Assembly: GCA_944321905.1 (NCBI GenBank)
Contig: CALUNI010000011.1
Location: 1-34,794 of the forward strand
Direction of reading: 5' to 3'
DNA length: 34,794 bases
Origin: an uncultured Muribaculaceae bacterium
GTDB lineage: Bacteria > Bacteroidota > Bacteroidia > Bacteroidales > Muribaculaceae
Shown piece after piece: positions 1 to 8,667 of this stretch; the first letter of the stretch is position 1; each line of letters starts with the position of its first letter. The notes below the pieces were generated by a model. That model was not told where the DNA came from and ran no database searches. It saw only the letters and a list, made by a program, of their open reading frames with translations. Both the position numbers and the translations under genes were made by a program.

Positions 1-379
1 AGCAAATTGCGAAGTATATGGCTACAAACCAGAAGTCGCCGCTCAGCCCGTCGAGAATGCGTCCAAGCCGCGAATACTGGTGCGTGAGGCGAGCCAGTTG
101 CCCGTCGGCGCTGTCGAAGCTGTTTGCCCATATCAGCAAGAATATCCCTATGTAATTGAGCCAAAGCAGGTCGTCGTGGAAGTAAAACAGCACTCCGGCC
201 GCCACGCCCAGGAAAATCGACGCTATCGTAATCACGTTTGGCGTTATGCCAACCTTTGCTGCGAGCAACGCCCACATGTAGCCTATAGGCCTGTAAAACA
301 TCAAGTCGAGCGTCTCTTCGGTATCGAGCGACTTTAGCGAGTCTTTGTATTGTTGTTTTATCTGTGCAAATTTTCCCAT
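1..379 (-). CDS. CDP-alcohol phosphatidyltransferase family protein (3' end cut by window edge)
   Basis: Integral-membrane enzyme that would join an alcohol or polyol phosphate to a CDP-activated partner, releasing CMP. The first 126 residues are visible. The signature segment DSADGQLAR is followed eight residues later by G and then ILDGLSGD, which supplies the metal-binding aspartates; the last Asp lies one residue further out than in the textbook motif. Hydrophobic stretches near residues 32-45 and 48-90 fit the first membrane helices. The start at 379 lies 16 nt after the ATP-grasp stop, so it is the last visible gene of the pdxA-nucleotidyltransferase-ATP-grasp run. The partner gene encoding a nucleotidyltransferase recalls the archaeal inositol-phosphate cytidylyltransferase/DIPP synthase pair; the actual substrate is unknown. 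Family assignment is firm, function is not. Confidence 0.85.
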   Translation of the reverse strand, partial: MGKFAQIKQQYKDSLKSLDTEETLDLMFYRPIGYMWALLAAKVGITPNVITIASIFLGVAAGVLFYFHDDLLWLNYIGIFLLIWANSFDSADGQLARLTHQYSRLGRILDGLSGDFWFVAIYFAIC

Positions 380-395
380 TATGACGAGTGGAAGG

Positions 396-1259
396 TTAGA
401 ATTTTTTCTTTATTTCGCTTATTACGCATTTTGCTATGTGAGGAGCAGCCTCGGCTCGGCATGGCGCGAAACTCGGCCAGTCGTTGAAGTCGATTATGCG
501 TATTTCGCCCGATGGCGACACGATGCAGTCGCCACCGTATATTAATACGTTGAGTTCCTCGGCTGCATGTTGGCACATCTGCTTCAATTGTTCCTTGTCG
601 AAATCTATCCCTTGCGCTTTCCCGTTGATTGTCTCGTAGCCATACTTGCTGTGTCCCATGTCGAGAGGGTAGAACCAGTAAAAGAAAGGAGTGCCGTGTA
701 CGCCGTAGAATTTCACGAGGTCGCCAACAAGGTGCTTGTTGATGACTGCACGCTTTATTCCGCGGTAGAAATATTCTTGTAGCACTTCCTGCGCCTCCTC
801 GGGGTGACGCACGTAGCTCACGTCTTCCTTGTGCATGGCGTGGAAGTCGCCACGCTTTATCCAGCAACTTTGGAATCCGGCCTTTTTCAATGCCGGTATC
901 ACGGCTTCGTCAGTGTTGACGATGAGGCTTTCGGGATAAGGGATATCGCTGCCAAGCAGGATGCGCGTCATGCGCTCGCGGGTGCAGTTTTCTATGCCGT
1001 ATCCCGAGTTTATGACTAATTTACCGTTATCTTCGAGCTGTTGCAGCTTCTTTATCGACGCTTGTTCCCTGCACATGTCGAGTATCACAGGTTCCTGTAT
1101 GTCGGTGGAATTGAAGCGGTCCTCGCTATAAACGTTTACTATGTATCCACGTTTGCGCAGGTGTTCGGCGGTTGCGTTGAATATTGCGGCATCGTTGCCG
1201 ATGTGGTTGGGCGAATAAGCACCGGCTCGCATTATGCCGGCAATTTCTATTTCAGCCAT
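396..1259 (-). CDS. ATP-grasp domain protein, probable ligase of the nucleotidyltransferase/CDP-alcohol transferase cluster
   Basis: Predicted cytosolic protein of 287 residues, begun at the internal ATG at 1259. The frame stays open upstream to an ATG at 1340, but that would overlap the preceding gene by 50 nt, and MAEIEIAGIMRAG looks like a natural N-terminus. The C-terminal third carries an ATP-grasp-like metal/ATP site (GDCIVSPSG then IIDFNDWPSF, with Asp and Asn as probable magnesium ligands). The N-terminal 100 residues resemble a pre-ATP-grasp domain. ATP-grasp enzymes activate a carboxylate for ligation to an amine or thiol; the substrate cannot be read from the sequence. It sits 31 nt after the nucleotidyltransferase and 16 nt before the CDP-alcohol transferase, so it is probably co-transcribed and acts in the same pathway. 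Confidence 0.75.
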   Translation of the reverse strand: MAEIEIAGIMRAGAYSPNHIGNDAAIFNATAEHLRKRGYIVNVYSEDRFNSTDIQEPVILDMCREQASIKKLQQLEDNGKLVINSGYGIENCTRERMTRILLGSDIPYPESLIVNTDEAVIPALKKAGFQSCWIKRGDFHAMHKEDVSYVRHPEEAQEVLQEYFYRGIKRAVINKHLVGDLVKFYGVHGTPFFYWFYPLDMGHSKYGYETINGKAQGIDFDKEQLKQMCQHAAEELNVLIYGGDCIVSPSGEIRIIDFNDWPSFAPCRAEAAPHIAKCVISEIKKKF

Positions 1260-1290
1260 ATGAAAATATGTAGTGTGTGATTGTATTTGG

Positions 1291-1992
1291 TTAACTGCGT
1301 ATGAAATTTTCGGCGGTGGCAATGTCTCCTGCGTGGTCAACGTCGATAATCTTGTCGATTGCGTAGGCTTTGAGCTTCAGCCCGTTCTCGATGAGTGCGC
1401 GTTGGAAGTTGCGCATACGCGAAATGCCGCGTTCCATGCACTTTTCAAGCACTTTTACCGCTTTGCCGTCGAGGGCATAAACTCCGCCCGAAATGTAACG
1501 TGCTCCTTCAAAGGGAGCATCGTAAAAACCGCCGACCCACATCTGGCTGTCAACATCGACGTACAGAGGTTTTTCATCGTCGATAAACGGAGTGACTGCC
1601 ATCATCCCGTCGCATTCGTTGCCTTCGGCTTCGTATGCCGCGATGTAGCGTGAGAAATCCTGTTCCTTGAATATCGTATCGACCGTCGTCAGACAGAATT
1701 TCCCTTGAGGCATTATGCGGCTGAGTTCATAAAAGCTGTGCATCGAGCTTGGTGTGGATTTCACCACCACGTTGAGTGGCACGTCGAGTTTCACCGTGTC
1801 GAGAAATTCTTTTACTTCGGTCATTTCGCGGTTGACTATTATGCTTATGCTTTCGGCGTTGCATTGGGTGAAAATCCTTATCAAGCGGCCAATCATTGGT
1901 TCGCCGTTAAGTTCTACAAGGGGCTTGGGCTTTTTTACCCCTTCTTGTACGAGCCTTGAGCCTTCTCCGGCTGCAATTATTGCGTAGTTCAT
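1291..1992 (-). CDS. Sugar/polyol-phosphate nucleotidyltransferase (NTP_transferase family)
   Basis: A 233-residue Rossmann-type nucleotidyltransferase that would transfer NMP from an NTP to a phosphorylated sugar or polyol. The N-terminus has the family signature: AAGEGSRL at residues 7-14, followed by KKPKPL at 20-25, which bind nucleotide and pyrophosphate. TTVDTIF near residues 105-111 fits the metal-binding Asp region. There is no C-terminal left-handed helix domain, so it is not a GlmU- or RmlA-long type. The neighbouring CDP-alcohol transferase makes a CTP-using enzyme, such as an inositol-1-phosphate or glycerol-phosphate cytidylyltransferase, the attractive guess; that is inference from context. 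It begins 29 nt after the pdxA stop, in the same operon. Confidence 0.8.
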   Translation of the reverse strand: MNYAIIAAGEGSRLVQEGVKKPKPLVELNGEPMIGRLIRIFTQCNAESISIIVNREMTEVKEFLDTVKLDVPLNVVVKSTPSSMHSFYELSRIMPQGKFCLTTVDTIFKEQDFSRYIAAYEAEGNECDGMMAVTPFIDDEKPLYVDVDSQMWVGGFYDAPFEGARYISGGVYALDGKAVKVLEKCMERGISRMRNFQRALIENGLKLKAYAIDKIIDVDHAGDIATAENFIRS

Positions 1993-2021
1993 AGATGTTT
2001 TATTGCGTGTGTTTTGTGTCG

Positions 2022-3149
2022 TTATACGTTTACAGGAACGGTGCCATCGTCGTCATCGTCCTTGGTGAGGTCAAGTACCACGTTGTCGTTGCTCTTGTCG
2101 AAGTATTGCTTGCGCAATGGGTTGGCGTGTATTTCTTCGTAGGTCTTGCGATTGCGGAATATGTCGATTGCGGCATATATCGCTGCAATGAACGAATCGG
2201 GGTTCGCCATCCCTTTGCCGGCGATGTCGTATCCTGTGCCGTGGTCGGGCGAAGTGCGCACGAATGGCAGTCCGGCCGTGAAGTTCACGCCGCTGTCCAT
2301 TGCTATGGTTTTAAATGGTGCGAGTCCCTGGTCGTGGTACATGGCAAGCACGCCGTCAAACTTTGCGTAGCTGCCGTTGCCAAAGAAGCCGTCGGCCGAG
2401 TATGGCCCGAAGCAGCAAATCTTTTTGTTTTCATATGCCTCGTTGATGGCAGGTATTATTATGTCCTGTTCTTCCTTGCCAAGCAGGCCGTGGTCGCCGG
2501 CATGAGGGTTGAGGGCAAGGACTGCTATGCGAGGGTATTCCACGGCAAAGTCGCGGCGCAGCGACTCGTTGAATATTTCGAGCTTCTCGATAATCAGCTC
2601 TTTGGTGATTGAGCTTGCGATCTCCGCAATGGGCAGGTGTGTGGTTACGAGAGCCACTTTTATGTTGTCGTTGAAGAGTATCATGAGCGACTTTGCCCCG
2701 TCGCCTATCGTCGATTCGAGGTATTCGGTATGGCCTGGAAACCTAAACGAGTCGCTTTGTATGTTGTTTTTGTCGATGGGAGCTGTGACAATTGCATCGA
2801 TAATGCCGTTTTTCAAGTCGGATACGGCACATTCGAGCGATGTGAAAGCCGCGCGTCCTGCGGCCTCGCTATTGGTGCCGAATTCTATCTTTAAGTCGTC
2901 TGACCCGATTTCCACCATGTTGCAAACGCCGTCGCGAGCTTGTATTGCATTGTCGATGCTGTTGAACTGCACGGGTTGCAGCCCGCACGCCTTGCGGTGG
3001 AACGTGGCGGCCTTTGACGAGCCATAGACCACCGGTGTAAACAGTTCAAGCATCATAGGCTCGGCAAGGGCTTTTAGAATTACTTCATAGCCTATGCCGT
3101 TGGTGTCGCCTTGTGTAATACCTATTCTTATTTTTTTATCATTTGCCAT
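2022..3149 (-). CDS. pdxA: 4-hydroxythreonine-4-phosphate dehydrogenase
   Basis: NAD-dependent cytosolic enzyme of the DXP-dependent pyridoxal 5'-phosphate pathway. It oxidises 4-phosphohydroxy-L-threonine to the unstable ketone that yields 3-amino-2-oxopropyl phosphate. Its 375 residues are slightly longer than the usual 330-350, the extra length being an acidic C-terminal tail (residues 364-370 are mostly Asp). Visible hallmarks are TQGDTNGIGYE at 12-22, GHTEYL at 139-144, LNPHAGD at 213-219, MYHDQGLAPFK at 270-280 and TSPDHGTGYDIAGKG at 299-313. His171, His216 and His272 fit the metal ligands. It is the first gene of the leftward run, and the 251-nt divergent region upstream is where its promoter must lie. 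A combined PdxA/PdxA2-like role on another substrate cannot be excluded but is less likely. Confidence 0.93.
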   Translation of the reverse strand: MANDKKIRIGITQGDTNGIGYEVILKALAEPMMLELFTPVVYGSSKAATFHRKACGLQPVQFNSIDNAIQARDGVCNMVEIGSDDLKIEFGTNSEAAGRAAFTSLECAVSDLKNGIIDAIVTAPIDKNNIQSDSFRFPGHTEYLESTIGDGAKSLMILFNDNIKVALVTTHLPIAEIASSITKELIIEKLEIFNESLRRDFAVEYPRIAVLALNPHAGDHGLLGKEEQDIIIPAINEAYENKKICCFGPYSADGFFGNGSYAKFDGVLAMYHDQGLAPFKTIAMDSGVNFTAGLPFVRTSPDHGTGYDIAGKGMANPDSFIAAIYAAIDIFRNRKTYEEIHANPLRKQYFDKSNDNVVLDLTKDDDDDGTVPVNV

Positions 3150-3344
3150 TGTTATTCAATTAGTTGGGTTGTTTCATGCCTGCAAGTAGCAGCAACTGTA
3201 TCAAATAGTGCGCTAAATTACACATTTTTTTTGACATATGATTATTTTGAACCGAGTTGCGACGTGCCGTGTGCCGTGTCGCTACGACTTGAGCCATGGT
3301 GAGAGATACTGTAATTTGGGTAAACAAAACCCATATATTATTTA

Positions 3345-3374
3345 TTGCAAGTTTATGGCCGTGCATTAATTTTG
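3345..3374 (+). promoter_or_regulatory. Bacteroidota-type promoter of the acetyltransferase gene
   Basis: TTG at 3345-3347, a 19-nt spacer, and TAATTTTG at 3367-3374, an exact match to TAnnTTTG. It lies 27 nt before the ATG at 3401, so transcription would begin about 20 nt upstream of the gene. This also argues against starting the gene at the ATG at 3296, which would lie upstream of the promoter. Confidence 0.7.
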
Positions 3375-3400
3375 CATCGTATAAAAATAAGAAAACAGTT

Positions 3401-3967
3401 ATGACAGTTGAAGATTTTAAAGAGTATGTGAAAACTCGCAAGGCTTTGAATTCGACCGAGATTCACCGATTCATGGACGAGATGAGCGACGAGGCCAGGC
3501 GTGTGACGTTTGCGCTTAATTCGGCATATCATACGCCCGATGAGGTTAGGGCTTTCTTGTCGGAGCTTTTCGGATATCGAGTTCCCGATTCGTTTCGCGT
3601 GTTTCCTCCGTTTTATACCGACTTTGGGAAAAACATAAAAGTAGGGGAGGAAGTGTTTATAAATGCGTGTTGCCATTTTCAAGATCATGGAGGAGTGGAT
3701 ATTGGCGATGGTTGCCAGATAGGGCATAACGTGGTGTTTGCCACTCTTAACCACGGACTTGAGCCTGCCGACCGCAAATCGACCTATCCGGCACCCATCA
3801 AGCTCGGGCGTAATGTGTGGGTAGGTTCTAATTCTACAATATTGTCGGGAGTAACTATTGGCGACAATGCGGTTGTTGCCGCAGGTGCGGTAGTGACCAA
3901 GGATGTGCCTGCCAATGCCATAGTGGGTGGTGTTCCGGCGAAGTTTATAAAGTGGATCGACGGCTGA
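3401..3967 (+). CDS. Sugar O-acetyltransferase, Maa/NodL/LacA type (left-handed beta-helix)
   Basis: Cytosolic acetyl-CoA-dependent enzyme of 188 residues, the usual length for maltose/galactoside/nodulation acetyltransferases. Residues 1-60 are the helical Maa cap; residues from about 70 on form hexapeptide repeats ([43 protein letters not shown]). NHG in TLNHGLEP supplies the expected catalytic His. The start is placed at 3401 because a strong promoter lies at 3345-3374 and the family normally starts near here. It stands alone on the plus strand, divergent from pdxA and convergent with the MATE gene only 5 nt away. The physiological sugar is unknown; annotations of this family as maltose acetyltransferase are generic. 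Confidence 0.88.
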   Translation: MTVEDFKEYVKTRKALNSTEIHRFMDEMSDEARRVTFALNSAYHTPDEVRAFLSELFGYRVPDSFRVFPPFYTDFGKNIKVGEEVFINACCHFQDHGGVDIGDGCQIGHNVVFATLNHGLEPADRKSTYPAPIKLGRNVWVGSNSTILSGVTIGDNAVVAAGAVVTKDVPANAIVGGVPAKFIKWIDG

Positions 3968-3972
3968 AAGTG

Positions 3973-5394
3973 CTATATTAGGGCTTTATGTTTGAGCCAA
4001 CGGCCTCGGAATAGCCGTATGAGGAAAATTGTGCCACGGAAGCACAACTCGATGCACATGGCAATCCACACGCCTTTTAGTCCCATTATTGGGGCGAGCC
4101 AGGCCGCAAGCGAGAGGCGTACTGCCCAGATGCTGAAAAAGTTCATTATGCTTGGTACGATGGTGCTGCCGGCTCCCACAAATACTCCGTATGCCACTAT
4201 AGCGGCAGCAAACATTGGTTCGGCGAATGCCTCGATGCGCAGAGCCATCACTCCAAGGTCGCGTATCTCGGCCACGGGGGTCATTATGCCTATGATTTGC
4301 GGTGAACCTACGTACATGGCAACGCCCATCAGCCCCATTATTGCCATTCCCATGGCTACGGTGATATAGGCAAACCGGCGTGCGAGGTCTGTTCGGCGCG
4401 CGCCTATGCTTTGTCCTACGAGAGTGGTTGCCGCGTCGCCTATGCCGTATCCGGGCATGTAACACAGGCTTTCGGCCGTGATGGCGAATGAATTGGCCGC
4501 AATGGAGAATATGCCGAGTGGGGCGACGATTACCGTACTCATGATTTGTGCGCCGCATATTACGGTGTGTTCGAGTCCCATCGGCATTCCTATTATGGCT
4601 GCTTTCTTCAATGTGGCTCGTTGCGGGATGAAGCTGCCACTGTCGGTGTGCAGGTTGAGCATGGGAGAGCGGCGGCACAGGTACCATGTCATGAGCGAGG
4701 CTGTGACGGTTTCGGCCAGTACCGTGCCTAATATTGCTCCTTCCACGCCAAGCCCGGCTCCCGGCATACGCACGTTTGAGCCGAAAATCGCTACCGTGCG
4801 GGTATCGAAGATTAAGAAGTAGTTGAATATCACATCGAGAACGCACATTAGTACGTTTAGAATGCTTGGTATGCGCATGTTTCCGCTGCAACGAAGCATT
4901 CCGCTCGCAAGAAAGTTCATTTGCAACACCGGTAGGAACAGTGAATAAATGAGGAAGTAAACCGAAGCGTCTTTGCGTATGACGGCATCTCCGCCGAGCC
5001 ATCCCGGCAAGTGGCTGCTTATTGCCGTTCCAATAACGGCCATCATGCAGCCGAATGTGAGAACCGACACGATTGACTGCCTCAAGACGTTGCGGGCGTG
5101 CTTGATGTCGCCTGCTCCTATGGCATGAGCCACCTGCACCGAGAAACCTGTGGCCGCGGCTCCGCACAGGCCGCTGAATAGCCATGTGGTGGTTGACATC
5201 AGTCCTATCGATGCTGCCGGATTTGCGCCAAGGCTGCCCACCATCGAAGCGTCGATGTATTGCATTGCTATCGACGAGAATTGCGCCAATATCGACGGGA
5301 TACTAAGCTGTATGGTGAGCCATATCTGTTGGCTCACTGTCATTGCTTTCCCTTCCCTGATTAAGGCAAGCAACCCCTCGGTGTCGGTGGTCAT
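3973..5394 (-). CDS. MATE family efflux transporter
   Basis: Polytopic inner-membrane antiporter of 473 residues, the normal MATE size, expected to export cationic drugs or metabolites using a Na+ or H+ gradient. The two-fold MatE repeat is visible: an N-terminal half with IPSILAQFSSIAMQYIDASMVG, split here as IPSILAQFSSIAMQY and IDASMVG, and a C-terminal half beginning near residue 265 with IGMPMGLEHTVI, followed by helices to the basic end (RLFRGRWLKHKALI). The ATG at 5394 is chosen over the one at 5466 because a TACCTTTG promoter element (minus strand, 5425-5432) lies between them and the upstream residues are not membrane-like. It is alone in its transcript. The substrate is not predictable. 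Confidence 0.9.
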   Translation of the reverse strand: MTTDTEGLLALIREGKAMTVSQQIWLTIQLSIPSILAQFSSIAMQYIDASMVGSLGANPAASIGLMSTTTWLFSGLCGAAATGFSVQVAHAIGAGDIKHARNVLRQSIVSVLTFGCMMAVIGTAISSHLPGWLGGDAVIRKDASVYFLIYSLFLPVLQMNFLASGMLRCSGNMRIPSILNVLMCVLDVIFNYFLIFDTRTVAIFGSNVRMPGAGLGVEGAILGTVLAETVTASLMTWYLCRRSPMLNLHTDSGSFIPQRATLKKAAIIGMPMGLEHTVICGAQIMSTVIVAPLGIFSIAANSFAITAESLCYMPGYGIGDAATTLVGQSIGARRTDLARRFAYITVAMGMAIMGLMGVAMYVGSPQIIGIMTPVAEIRDLGVMALRIEAFAEPMFAAAIVAYGVFVGAGSTIVPSIMNFFSIWAVRLSLAAWLAPIMGLKGVWIAMCIELCFRGTIFLIRLFRGRWLKHKALI

Positions 5395-5424
5395 CTTCAC
5401 AATTTGCGTCTCATTTTTCCGCTG

Positions 5425-5432
5425 CAAAGGTA
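5425..5432 (-). promoter_or_regulatory. Bacteroidota -7 element before the MATE gene
   Basis: On the minus strand this reads TACCTTTG, an exact TAnnTTTG, 30 nt upstream of the chosen start at 5394. No convincing TTG was seen 19-21 nt further upstream, so it is only a half-supported promoter. Confidence 0.45.
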
Positions 5433-5604
5433 CTATTATTTGGCCAATGCATGGCATATAAATCACGGCAATGATAACCTTGATTACGGTTGTTCCGCGT
5501 CACTACTTACTGACGGCATTCATTTAAGGAGGTGTCGGTATTGTCGTATTTTGATTTTGATGATGAAAGTTGGTAGTAAGCCGTTTATAGTAGGATTAGT
5601 AACA

Positions 5605-5644
5605 GGGCGGCATGTGATGTCATTGATATTTTCACATGCCGCCC
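5605..5644 (-). terminator. Stem-loop after the GH3/serine hydrolase gene
   Basis: A perfect 13-bp inverted repeat: GGGCGGCATGTGA at 5605-5617 and TCACATGCCGCCC at 5632-5644, with a 14-nt loop, starting 9 nt beyond the stop at 5654. The following bases on the minus strand (TGTTACTAAT) are only moderately U-rich, so it may terminate inefficiently or protect the 3' end. Confidence 0.6.
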
Positions 5645-5653
5645 CCTATTGTG

Positions 5654-8644
5654 TCATTTTAGGCTTTGATACACGATTGAGAATAGCTGTGGGCGGATGA
5701 GCAGCTCGTTGAATGCGCGGTTGTCGCGCGACGGGTTGACACGGTTGCACAGGAAGATGAAAATCATGTCGTTATCGGGATCGACCCAATAAACGGTGCC
5801 GGTGAAGCCTGTATGACCGAACGTGGCGGCTGTGGCCTCTTCGCACGTAGGCGAGTTATCGGGATCTTCGGTATCGGGCTTGTCAAATCCGAGTCCGCGG
5901 TGGGAGTTGGGGCTTTTGTCTTTACAAAACAAATCGACTGTTGACTGCTTCAAGTATCGGCGGTTGCCGTATGTGCCACCGTTGAGCCACATCTGGAACA
6001 GCTTTGCAAGGTCGTTGGCGTTGGAGAACAGCCCGGCGTTGCCTTGCACCCCGCCCGAGTAGGCGGCGGTTTCGTCGTGCACGTATCCGTGTACGAGTTG
6101 ACGACGCAGCATGGGGTCATATTCGGTGGGTGCAATGTCGTTTTTATCGAATCGGGTCAACGGGCGATATAGCGTGTGCCATGCTCCAAGCGGGGCAAAC
6201 ACGTTCTCTTCCACATACTCGTCGTGGTGGCGGTGCGTGACATTTTCCTCGACGTTCATCAGCAGGCAGAAGTTGAGGCAGCTGTAACGGTAATCGTTGT
6301 TCTTGCGCAGGGGAATGTTGTAAATGCGCCGCATTATGGTGTCGTATGTGATTTTACCCCCATATATGCCGTCGGCAATGGCTGTGTTAAAGCCGTCGGT
6401 GGCTTTGCTTGACACTATGTCGGTGCGGACGCGTGCCATGCGGTTGCCATAGAGGTTGCGAGCCACCGGGATTGAATATGTGCCGCTCTTGCGCCGACGA
6501 AACAGCTTGCCGGTATATGACGCAGTGTCAATCATCACGTCATACATGTTGAGCGACGGGGGCATTCCCGATTCGTGGTAAAGCAGCTGCCGCAGGGTGA
6601 TTTTGTCCTTGTCGGTATCTTTGAGCTGCGGAATATATCGTGCAGCCGGCGCGTCGATGTCGATAAGGCTGTCGTCGTAGGCTTTCATTATTCCCGATAT
6701 TGTACCGGTGGCTTTTGATACCGATGCCAAGTCGTAAAGCGTATTGATGGTTACCGGTTTGCCCGATTTGTAGTCGAGGTTGCCATAAGCTTTGTTAATT
6801 ACGATTTTGCCGTGGCGTGCCACGAGTACCTGGCATCCCGGGAACGCCTTCATGTCGAGGCCTTCTTCTACGAGCGAGTCGATACGCATGCTCAGTCTGT
6901 TGTCAAATCCGGCTTCGGCAGGCGTGCCATATCCGAGCCGCGTCTTCTCTGTTTCGAGTCCTGTTCCCGCATCGGCCACTCCGGCTATTGAAACAGGCAG
7001 TGAACCCGATGCCCGGTTGCCCCCGTATATGGTCTGTGCGGCGTAGTCCTGGGCCATGTTGCAGTCGTCGTAGGCAAGGACTACGGCAGCCGACCGGTTT
7101 AAGGCATTGGCGAAACGCGATGTGCTATAGGCAGGAGTGAACATCACGCTCACCACCTTGCCTGTGATTTTTTGCGTGATTTGGTCGAGGACTGTCGCAT
7201 ACTTGCGGTCGCGTGAATGCACGGCCAAAATTACGATGTCATACTCGTTGAGTTCGTTGGCGAGCTTGCTTACCGACATGCCGTCGTAGTAGTCGAATTT
7301 GCCCGTGTCGTCATACATGCGGCAACGGTTTTGAAACATCGATGTCAGTCCGCCTTTGCCGCCGAGCGTCAGCACGGCAACTTTGTTCTTGTCGATGTCG
7401 CCCAATGGTAATATCGAGCCTTCGTTTTTGATAACTGTTATTACGTTTGACCATAACTTGTGGCACATGGCCTCGGCTTCATCCGAGTTGATGTCGGCCA
7501 CGAGGTTTTCCTCGTCTATGTGCTGCCGGTGGCTTAATCCCAAGGCATACTTGAATTGCAGCACTTTGCGGCAACGCTCGTCGATAAGTCGTTCAGACAG
7601 CCTGCCGGTGCCGACGGCACTTTTGACCGACGCTATTTCGCCGATGATATTTGTCGGGCCGAGCATTATGTCGTTTCCGGCAAGCAAGGCTCTGACGCAC
7701 AGGTCCTTTTCCCGGCTTGCGCCTTTCATGGCGAGTCCATCGGTAAAAATCAGCCCGTTGAATCCCATTTCTTTCTGCAACAGGTCGGTGACAACCTTTT
7801 CAGACAGTGACGAAGGTATCTGTTCATCGAAAATGGCCGGGACATACAGGTGTGCCGTGAGCATTCCCGAAAGTCCGGCATCGATGTATCGGGTGAACGG
7901 TACAAATTCACACGTCTTCAGCTCCGACATGTTTTTATTGATCGTGGGTAACGTCTTGTGCGAGTCTTGTGACGAGTTCCCGTGTCCCGGGAAGTGCTTG
8001 GCCACCGACAGTACTCCGCCGTCTTCAAGTCCCTTGGCGTAAGCAATTCCATGCCGAGCCACGAGTTCGGGCGATTCTCCAAAAGAGCGAGTGCCTATTA
8101 CCGGGTTTGAAGGATTGTCGTTTACGTCGAGGACAGGGGCAAAGTTAACGTGGATTCCAGTCCTGCGGCATTGCCGTGCGGTTTCAAGCCCGTATTCATA
8201 GAGAAGCTTGTCGTCGGATATGGCACCGAGAATCATGTTGCGAGGATATTCGGTGGCATCGCTGAAGCGCATCGACAGGCCCCATTCGCCGTCGAGTGTT
8301 ATAAGCAGAGGCACTTTGGTTATCGACTGAGCATAGTTGGTCAACTGAGCCTGTTCGTCGAGCGTGCCGCGGTTGTACAACAGTCCGCCGATGTGGTGGC
8401 GGGTTACCATTTTCTTAACCCAAGCCATGTTTGTGGCATCGGTTGACGGTGAAAGTTGCAATACGAACAATTGTCCGATTTTTTCATCGATTGTCATCGA
8501 CGACATCAGCGAATCGACCCATTCGTTCATCTCGTCGCGGTTTACTCCGTTGAAAATGCCGGGCATGGGCGACGCATTTGCGGCTTCGGATAATAATGCC
8601 GTGAATGTGGCGCAAAAGAATAAGATTAACAGTTTATGTTTCAT
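5654..8644 (-). CDS. Secreted GH3 beta-N-acetylhexosaminidase-like / class C beta-lactamase-like serine hydrolase fusion
   Basis: A 996-residue exported protein with two enzyme modules. Residues 1-25 are a signal peptide. Residues 40-370 are a NagZ-like GH3 barrel: KHFPGHGNSSQDSHK near 215 holds the lysine-histidine and the Asp-His dyad, and FTDGLAMKG near 300 holds the nucleophile Asp. A GH3 C-terminal-like domain follows (about 400-570). Residues 600-980 are a penicillin-binding-type serine hydrolase with SVSK near 640 (SxxK), YSCLN near 786 (in place of YxN) and HTG near 941 (the KTG equivalent). Such fusions are known in Bacteroidota; a periplasmic muropeptide role (glucosaminidase plus peptidase or esterase) is plausible inference. 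It lies 23 nt after the 5'-nucleotidase gene, so the two are probably one operon. No frameshift is seen. Confidence 0.88.
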   Translation of the reverse strand: MKHKLLILFFCATFTALLSEAANASPMPGIFNGVNRDEMNEWVDSLMSSMTIDEKIGQLFVLQLSPSTDATNMAWVKKMVTRHHIGGLLYNRGTLDEQAQLTNYAQSITKVPLLITLDGEWGLSMRFSDATEYPRNMILGAISDDKLLYEYGLETARQCRRTGIHVNFAPVLDVNDNPSNPVIGTRSFGESPELVARHGIAYAKGLEDGGVLSVAKHFPGHGNSSQDSHKTLPTINKNMSELKTCEFVPFTRYIDAGLSGMLTAHLYVPAIFDEQIPSSLSEKVVTDLLQKEMGFNGLIFTDGLAMKGASREKDLCVRALLAGNDIMLGPTNIIGEIASVKSAVGTGRLSERLIDERCRKVLQFKYALGLSHRQHIDEENLVADINSDEAEAMCHKLWSNVITVIKNEGSILPLGDIDKNKVAVLTLGGKGGLTSMFQNRCRMYDDTGKFDYYDGMSVSKLANELNEYDIVILAVHSRDRKYATVLDQITQKITGKVVSVMFTPAYSTSRFANALNRSAAVVLAYDDCNMAQDYAAQTIYGGNRASGSLPVSIAGVADAGTGLETEKTRLGYGTPAEAGFDNRLSMRIDSLVEEGLDMKAFPGCQVLVARHGKIVINKAYGNLDYKSGKPVTINTLYDLASVSKATGTISGIMKAYDDSLIDIDAPAARYIPQLKDTDKDKITLRQLLYHESGMPPSLNMYDVMIDTASYTGKLFRRRKSGTYSIPVARNLYGNRMARVRTDIVSSKATDGFNTAIADGIYGGKITYDTIMRRIYNIPLRKNNDYRYSCLNFCLLMNVEENVTHRHHDEYVEENVFAPLGAWHTLYRPLTRFDKNDIAPTEYDPMLRRQLVHGYVHDETAAYSGGVQGNAGLFSNANDLAKLFQMWLNGGTYGNRRYLKQSTVDLFCKDKSPNSHRGLGFDKPDTEDPDNSPTCEEATAATFGHTGFTGTVYWVDPDNDMIFIFLCNRVNPSRDNRAFNELLIRPQLFSIVYQSLK

Positions 8645-8667
8645 CGGTTCTCGGTAAGGTTATAATG

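Noticed and set aside
1260-1340. Starting the ATP-grasp gene at 1340
   Set aside because: It would overlap the nucleotidyltransferase gene by 50 nt and add a 27-residue extension without conserved features.
3282-3300. Possible dispersed repeat shared by 3282-3297 and 17402-17417 (TCGCTACGACTTGAGC, one mismatch)
   Set aside because: Several matches of 16 nt with one mismatch are expected by chance in a window of this size, and the flanks do not align.
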